Below are positions 59,121-64,000 of a stretch of 64,000 nt of DNA, one piece after another. Source of the DNA: Fistularia commersonii. Its lineage: Eukaryota; Chordata; Actinopteri; Syngnathiformes; Fistulariidae. The DNA lies in NCBI GenBank assembly GCA_037954325.1, contig JBBMNZ010000030.1:795001-859000 (forward strand). The letters are read 5' to 3'. A model generated the notes under the pieces. That model had not been told where the DNA came from, ran no database searches, and saw only the letters and a program-made list of their open reading frames with translations. How positions within the stretch are numbered: position 1 is the stretch's first letter; each line of letters starts with the position of its first letter. The position numbers and the translations under genes are program-made.

Positions 59121-62100
59121 TGTGTGTGTGGGGTTGGGTAACAGTGGTTCTCATGTTCTGCAGGGCAGATTGAGCTCCTCCCACTGTGACCCCCTTGTTC
59201 ACCTGCCCGCTCACGACCTCCACCGGAAAGGCAGGCGAACATGCGGGACCTCCTTGGATGTTCCGTCCAATCAGAGGCGGCGGGACGGATTAACGTCTCG
59301 GTCGCCCGCGGAAACACGCCGTGACCCCCCCCCCCCCCCCCGGATTTAGGGACGGGAACCGCCAGCGGGACGGAGGCCCCGTTCCCTTCGCCGCCCCTCC
59401 GATTTCACGGCTAGCAAAGATCTGACGGCAACAAAAAGCCCGACGCTGAGCCGCCATCTTGACCCGGCGGCGAGGGGGCGGAGCTTCTACCCTGGGGCGC
59501 AACGTTCTGATCATTCATTCATCAACGGGTCATGAAGAACAAGAAAAACGTGGACGTTCATTCGTTCATCCTCCATATCGCTTATCTTGCCATCTCTGCT
59601 GTGATTGGACAAGAGGCGGGTTCAACCTGAGCCAATCACAGGGCTGCTTATAGAAACATTCACCCTTTCATTTACACGTCTGGACGACCTTTGGTCTCCA
59701 AAGAACCTCCTTGGCGTTTTGGCCTGCTGGAGGAACCCCATGCAGACCTGGAGAGAACATGGAGGCTCCACACAGAACCTTCAAACCAACATCATTTTAG
59801 ATGTTTTTCTCTTGAAGGTCTCCGATTTTCTCCTCAAACGTCCAGAAGACCAGCCTGGGGAGGGAAGCTGGACCTTCTCAGGCCAACACCAGGTTACCTC
59901 CTAAGACGCTCATTTGAATTATCCAACAGGAGCCGAGGGATTCGCCTTTACTCCAATCGGACGACATCGCGGCAGTTTACGAACCCCCCCGAGATCCACC
60001 TTTTGCTCCACCAGGTCTTCGGTGGAATCCAGGACCTGGCTCAGCTGTCTGGTGGAGCTCCTGGCCCCGCCCCCTGAGATGACCCCGCCAAATAGCTGGC
60101 ATTCTTTGGGGGGGGGGGTTATTTCCGCCAGAAGGTCAAACATGGAAATGATTATCTTCAGTGTTGTTGACGTCGGGTGGTTTCTCTTTCTCTGTCGGTT
60201 CTTCTCGCTCTCTGGCTGGTCCCCCTCCCCCCTCTTCTTCATTCTCCTTGCTTGGAATGAGCACACAATGTAGTCTGTCTCCTTGCTGAAGGTTTTCAAA
60301 TGTTAATGGGCGGCTCATGGTGCGAGAAGGGGGGGCGGGTGCTATTCATTCCCACTGGGGGTGGGGGGGCCGGGGTGGGGGCTTCTGCCCGAAAACTTGC
60401 GGAGGGTAAACAAGCGACCTCCCGGACGACTTCGGTCGGGTCTTCCGGGAGGTTTGGAACCGCCTTTCTGGAGAACCATGGCTTTCTGAGGAGGCTTCCC
60501 GTGCTCGTCCTATGGAACCCTCTCATTCTCAGGGGGACGACCCCCAACGCCCCCGCAAATATACCAGCTCTGTTTGCCCCCCGCCCTCCCCTTCCCTCCC
60601 CCGGGCTTCCTCTCCCTTTCATTTTCTGCCTCTTTTCAGAGAACCCTCCACCCAGAACAATGTCTGCCTCGTTCTCCTGCGGCTCCTCGCTCTTGGACCG
60701 GCTCCCGGAACCCGAACCCATAAAAATGAAACGCCGAGGAAAACACATTGGCGCATTCCGGGCCAGACCGAGGTTCGCCTCATCACAGGCTCGCCACTGC
60801 CGAGGGGCGGGGCCTGATCTGGTGACGTCATTGCCGCAGGAATGAGGGTGGACATGTCAGAGTAGACATGTCGGGGTGTACGCATCGGAGTGGACATGTC
60901 AGAGTGGACGTGGCGGAGTGTACAAGTCAGGGTGGACGTGTCGCAGTGGACGTGTCAAAGTGGACATGTCAGAGTGGACAGGTTGGAGTGGACATGGTGG
61001 AGTGTACATGTCAGGGTGGACATGTCCGAGTGGACAGGTTGGAGTGGACGTGGCGGAGTGTACAAGTCAGGGTGGACTTGGAGTGTGCATGTCACAAAAT
61101 GGACATGTTGGGCTGAACATGTCGTAGTGGACATGTTGGGAGTGCACATTTCGGGTAGGACATGTCAGAGTGGACATATCGTAGTTTACTTGTCAGATTG
61201 GACATGTCAGGACATTTCGGGGTGGACATGTGGTATACATGTCGAGATGGACTTAGTGGACATGTTGGTGTGGACATGTGCCTCCCCGCCAATATCATCC
61301 ATCTCCAGCTGGCTCTCGGCCCTCACTCTTCGCCCCTCCTCCTGGATTAGGTCCATTATGCGATCCATGGAAAACAAGCCTTCCCTTCACACCTGGGCAC
61401 CTGTTGGAAAGCGTCTCTCGTGTCAGAAGGGTGGCATGGCGCTCCACCTCGGGTCATGTGACCGGGCTCCGCCCAGTAGGCGTACCGGGTCAAGCCCCAG
61501 CGGCTGTGACTTATTCATAGCAGAGGAAGAGTGACAGCAGGGTCTGGGGGGCGTCCAGGACCCTTTGATGGGTCCAGCTGGCCGGCAGGGAACCCGATAA
61601 ACACGGCAGCCATGCTGACGTAGAACAAGTCTTTTGACCCCCCACCAGACGGGTTGCATAACACCGACATGGGTCCCTCTGCCCTCAGAGTCTCAGCAGG
61701 AGGCTGGAGGACTGGGGGCGGGGGCAGAAGCTCCAAGTCAGACAGCTGACGCACCGATAAGGAGGATGTCGCCATGGCAGCGGGTCAAAGGTGGCCCCCC
61801 ATGGACTCTGCCTCGCGACGTGAGCCATGTGTTTACCTGGATGATGATTCATCAAGACTGCCCTGCGGCCACAGGTAGGCACTGTGGAGCCAGGGGGGGG
61901 GCCCTGGACTGAGTCAGATCCAGAATCTCAGTCAACTCTTAAAAAAAACCCTGTGAGCCTCTGGAGCTTCTGCATCCTCTAAACCCCCGGGGGGGGATTT
62001 CGGACTGGTGGTCACCAGGCAGAAGATGCTGTTGCTCACTTCTGAGGCCTTTGCAAACTAGAATCTCTGCGCAACAAGAAGCACAGCCTGATCAACAACA

Positions 62101-62467
62101 TCCAAAGTGCCTCCAGAGGAGGGGGCTAACATCCGCTAACATTTTGTCCCATATCAGGCTCCACCTGGGTGACCCTCCAGCCAGGAGTCAGGGGCATACC
62201 CCCTGTTTGCCCTGACATGTATGCTCATGATCAGTGTGACTCCCTTTGATCTTATCACCTATAAACATTTATTGATCATCCGGTCATAAACATGACGGCT
62301 TTAATCAGATCCTCCAATAGGAAGTTTATTGATCTACCCTCACGTGAGCGCAGGTGGCATCACACCTGGCCAGGAGTTAAACATCTACTCCCAAATAAAA
62401 GCCCTTTTTGCCCCATAGAAGCTTCTTTGTGTATGTGTGTGTGAGAGCGTATATGTATGTTTGTATT

Positions 62468-62509
<42 letters not shown>

Positions 62510-62575
62510 CACTACGAACCGCGCACACTCAGCCCCCCCCCACCGGAGCTCCGCTCCACTTACTTTGTATTTCAT
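48523..62575 (-). CDS. nedd9: NEDD9 / HEF1 / CAS-L adhesion scaffold protein
   Basis: This is a Cas-family docking protein at focal adhesions, centrosome and cilia, linking FAK/Src kinases to Crk. Seven coding exons (minus) were read: 62575-62564 (MKYK), 56773-56369, 51393-51295, 51051-50902, 50509-49424, 49343-49254 and 49056-48523. All are phase 0 and give 791 residues (human 834). The SH3 domain spans about residues 7-68 (LYDNVPESPEELAFRKGDIL; GWWLCSLHGRQGI). Substrate-domain YxxP motifs follow: YQLP, YQVP (twice), YDVPP, YDIPP, YDVPL, YDVPP, YSVPP, YDFPQ, YDVPS, YDVPP and YDVPR. A Ser-rich block NRLSFSSTGSTRSSMSTSSS opens the helical bundle. The Src-binding motif is WMEDYDYVHLQ. The C-terminal FAT-like domain includes PPRIFVAHGKFVILSAHKLV and FIGDTLSRQA. 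The SH3 and SFSSTGSTRS sequences separate it from BCAR1. SMIM13 is the convergent neighbour, as in human. Confidence 0.97.
51090..51235. repeat. L2-like LINE tail fragment in NEDD9 intron 3
   Basis: GGGAGGAACCCTGTGGCG, GGGGAGAACATGGAGACCCC and GAGGACCTTCTCGCTGTGAG are the phrases of the fish L2-type tail. It lies between the exons at 51051 and 51295. Confidence 0.65.
52523..54293. repeat. 1.77 kb GTAC/CTGCAG tandem array in NEDD9 intron 2
   Basis: The array is built on 6/12-bp units of the form CTGCAGTACACA. The left half (to about 53400) mixes these with TTTCTAGTACTCCATGCAGT followed by ACATACTTG modules in a higher-order unit of 174-210 bp. The right half is a 24-bp alternation TTTGTAGTACAC + GCTGCAGTACAC. 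GTAC and CTGCAG are both self-complementary, so every unit can pair with its neighbours. Long open frames on both strands (over 270 codons) result from the multiple-of-three period. Confidence 0.97.
54294..56368. other. Remaining NEDD9 intron 2
   Basis: Unique-looking, moderately GC-rich sequence between the array and the SH3 exon. No coding exon recognised on either strand. Confidence 0.6.
56774..60840. other. NEDD9 intron 1, left part
   Basis: Contains CA at 57844-57874, TG at 58411-58471 and 59084-59129, G/C runs at 58625-58639 and 59327-59341, and an L2-like tail at 59560-59790. No exon recognised. Confidence 0.65.
60850..61290. repeat. 14-bp minisatellite in NEDD9 intron 1
   Basis: Units GTGGACATGTCAGA, GTGGACGTGGCGGA, GTGTACAAGTCAGG and GTGGACAGGTTGGA follow one another in a regular 14-bp register for roughly 30 copies, decaying toward the right end. 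Confidence 0.93.
61291..62400. other. NEDD9 intron 1, right part
   Basis: Unique sequence with scattered G-runs (for example near 61896 and 61990); no exon recognised. Confidence 0.55.
62470..62505. repeat. (TG)n microsatellite close to NEDD9 exon 1
   Basis: TG tract about 60 bp downstream of the NEDD9 exon 1 donor in the direction of transcription. Confidence 0.95.
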
Positions 62576-62880
62576 CTCGCAGCTCCTCTTCCTCCTCCTC
62601 CTCTTCTTCTTCTTCTTCCTCCTCCTTTTCTTCTTCTTCTTCTTCTTCTTCTTCTTTCTCCTCTGTCAGTCCGAGTCCAAAAGAAAAAAGGAGAGAAATA
62701 TCCGCTCACGTCAGCGACGTGCGTGTGTCGGCGCGTTCACGGAGCCATCCGGCGGGCGCTGGACGGAGGTTGACGCCGGCCTCGGAGTTCCGTTCCCGGA
62801 CAGTGTCTGCGCTGCTCTGCGCTGCTCCGCCGAAGCGCCGGCCCAACCGCTTCGCTGCTGTTTTGCATGGACGACGCTGA
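62576..62880 (-). promoter_or_regulatory. nedd9: NEDD9 5' UTR and promoter region
   Basis: Immediately upstream of the start codon (minus strand) is an 80-nt (GAA/GGA)n purine tract (plus 62585-62665), then a CpG-rich segment to about 62860. The donor after MKYK is a consensus GTAAGT at 62563-62558. The transcription start cannot be fixed. Confidence 0.5.
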
Positions 62881-63872
62881 TTGGTTCAAATATGATCTAC
62901 GTCATCGTAAGCCCCGCCTCTCCCATCGGGAGGGGGGTTGGAGTGACGTCATTCTTACGATGATGCTTGAAAAACAAAGCAGTTTGTTGTGTGCGCGCGC
63001 GTGTGCGTGTGCTCGCGGCGGGAGTGGGACTCTGCCTCGTACGCATGACGTCATGCAAAGTCACAATTAACTCTTTCATTAACGCCAGACCAGTTTATAT
63101 AATATATACATATCTTATTTGTATTACATGCAATATAAAATTTTATATGTAATATAAGAAAGTTAATGTTTAAAATCGGACTACTACTACTACTACTACT
63201 ACTATTACTGCTACTTCTACTACTAGTTGTAGCAATGTTTTATTAATGACTCCATTCATTTATTCATTTGCACATTAGCCACCTATCCTGACAGGTGGTG
63301 AGGGGCGGGGCCAACACCAGCTGTCACGTGTAGGGGGCGGGGCTTAAGCCAGACCATTTCTTGCTTCCTCGATGCCGATTGGCTCCTCCGCTTCTCATGT
63401 TGGCGCTACTTTCCGCATTCTGGTTTTTCGTCGTCACTCATTCTGAGGTATTTCTGAGTAACCAAGACTCTGTACTTGTATGCTCGGGAGCAGAGCAGGT
63501 CCTTCACCACCTCTGCTATTAAGTACTTGTTTGCACCTACTTGCTCTTTCAATGCAAATACAACCTTCTGGAGGAGGATTTCTGATTTTCCAAATCATTC
63601 AAAGCCACGGTCGTTTCAATACTCAATTACGCTGATTACATGTCGGGAAGTCCTTGGCTCAGCGTGAGGGCGAAAAAAACACAACGGTTTGTTTTTCTGA
63701 GAAGGGGAGGAAATGTGATTGCAAGACTTTCTTCTGAACGGAAGAACTGTTGGTGGAAAGGAAGTCGTGAAAGAAAACACTCGCTTATCTTCTGCCCACT
63801 ACATTCGAATGACTCGCTTTGGAAAATATCATTATCTTAGAGAAAAGGGGTTGATTTAACAGTCTAGGACGG
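62881..63872. other. Right-flank spacer
   Basis: No gene recognised. Includes an AT-rich stretch with a (CTA)n tract at about 63180-63227 and two GGGGCGGGGC-type boxes near 63303 and 63334. Confidence 0.6.
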
Positions 63873-64000
63873 TTCATGTCGAAGTGTCGTTTCGTGTCAT
63901 GGAGTCGTCTCATGTTGGAGAGTCAGTTCATGTTGACAAAACGGTTACTATTGAATAGTCGGTTGCTGCTGAAGAGCCGGTTCATGTTGCAGAGTTGGTT
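63873..64000. repeat. 18-bp minisatellite running off the window
   Basis: Seven successive 18-bp units (TTCATGTTGAAGAGTCGG-like) occupy the last 128 bases, so the array continues beyond the right edge. Confidence 0.85.

Overview
The window is nuclear DNA from a bony fish, very probably a teleost. The evidence is: compact vertebrate genes with GT-AG introns whose exons translate into proteins closely related to human ones; very dense (CA)n/(TG)n microsatellites; fish-type transposon debris (a Tc1-like deletion derivative, RTE/Rex3-like and L2-like LINE tails, foldback MITEs); and no bacterial gene organisation. I could not assign a species.

Layout from left to right. MAP7D1 (+) is present as its last ten coding exons (303-3976). 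A 4-9 kb spacer follows, full of microsatellites and a 1.3 kb TTCCTCATG-type minisatellite. THRAP3 (+) is complete, from a CpG-rich promoter near 8.9-9.4 kb to a poly(A) signal at 19.3 kb, with its CDS at 11910-18061. EVA1B (-, 21423-23374) has two coding exons. LSM10 (-, 29195-29611) has a single coding exon. OSCP1 (-, 30821-34530) has eleven exons. ZC3H12A/Regnase-1 (+, 36964-39723) has five exons. SMIM13 (+, 41840-42736) has two exons. NEDD9 (-, 48523-62575) has seven coding exons, including a 12-nt first coding exon, and fills the right third of the window. I rebuilt every exon chain by hand from the nucleotides, checking splice dinucleotides and reading-frame phase.

MAP7D1-THRAP3-EVA1B-LSM10-OSCP1-ZC3H12A follows the order and orientation I recall for human 1p34.3. 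Some genes expected there (SH3D21, STK40, MRPS15, CSF3R, GRIK3) are not visible. SMIM13-NEDD9 is the convergent pair of human 6p24. The two blocks meet within the microsatellite-rich 1.4 kb between 40.0 and 41.5 kb. The genes do not form one pathway: they are housekeeping and regulatory genes for microtubule binding, mRNA splicing, U7 snRNP histone mRNA processing, mRNA decay, and adhesion signalling.

The unexplained structure is mostly repeat architecture. The main items are a 1.77 kb GTAC/CTGCAG array in NEDD9 intron 2, a 320-bp foldback element in an OSCP1 intron, an in-frame 3 x 16-residue repeat in ZC3H12A, several minisatellites of 14-33 bp, and a perfect 18-bp-arm hairpin at 28.4 kb. 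I saw no convincing undescribed gene system.
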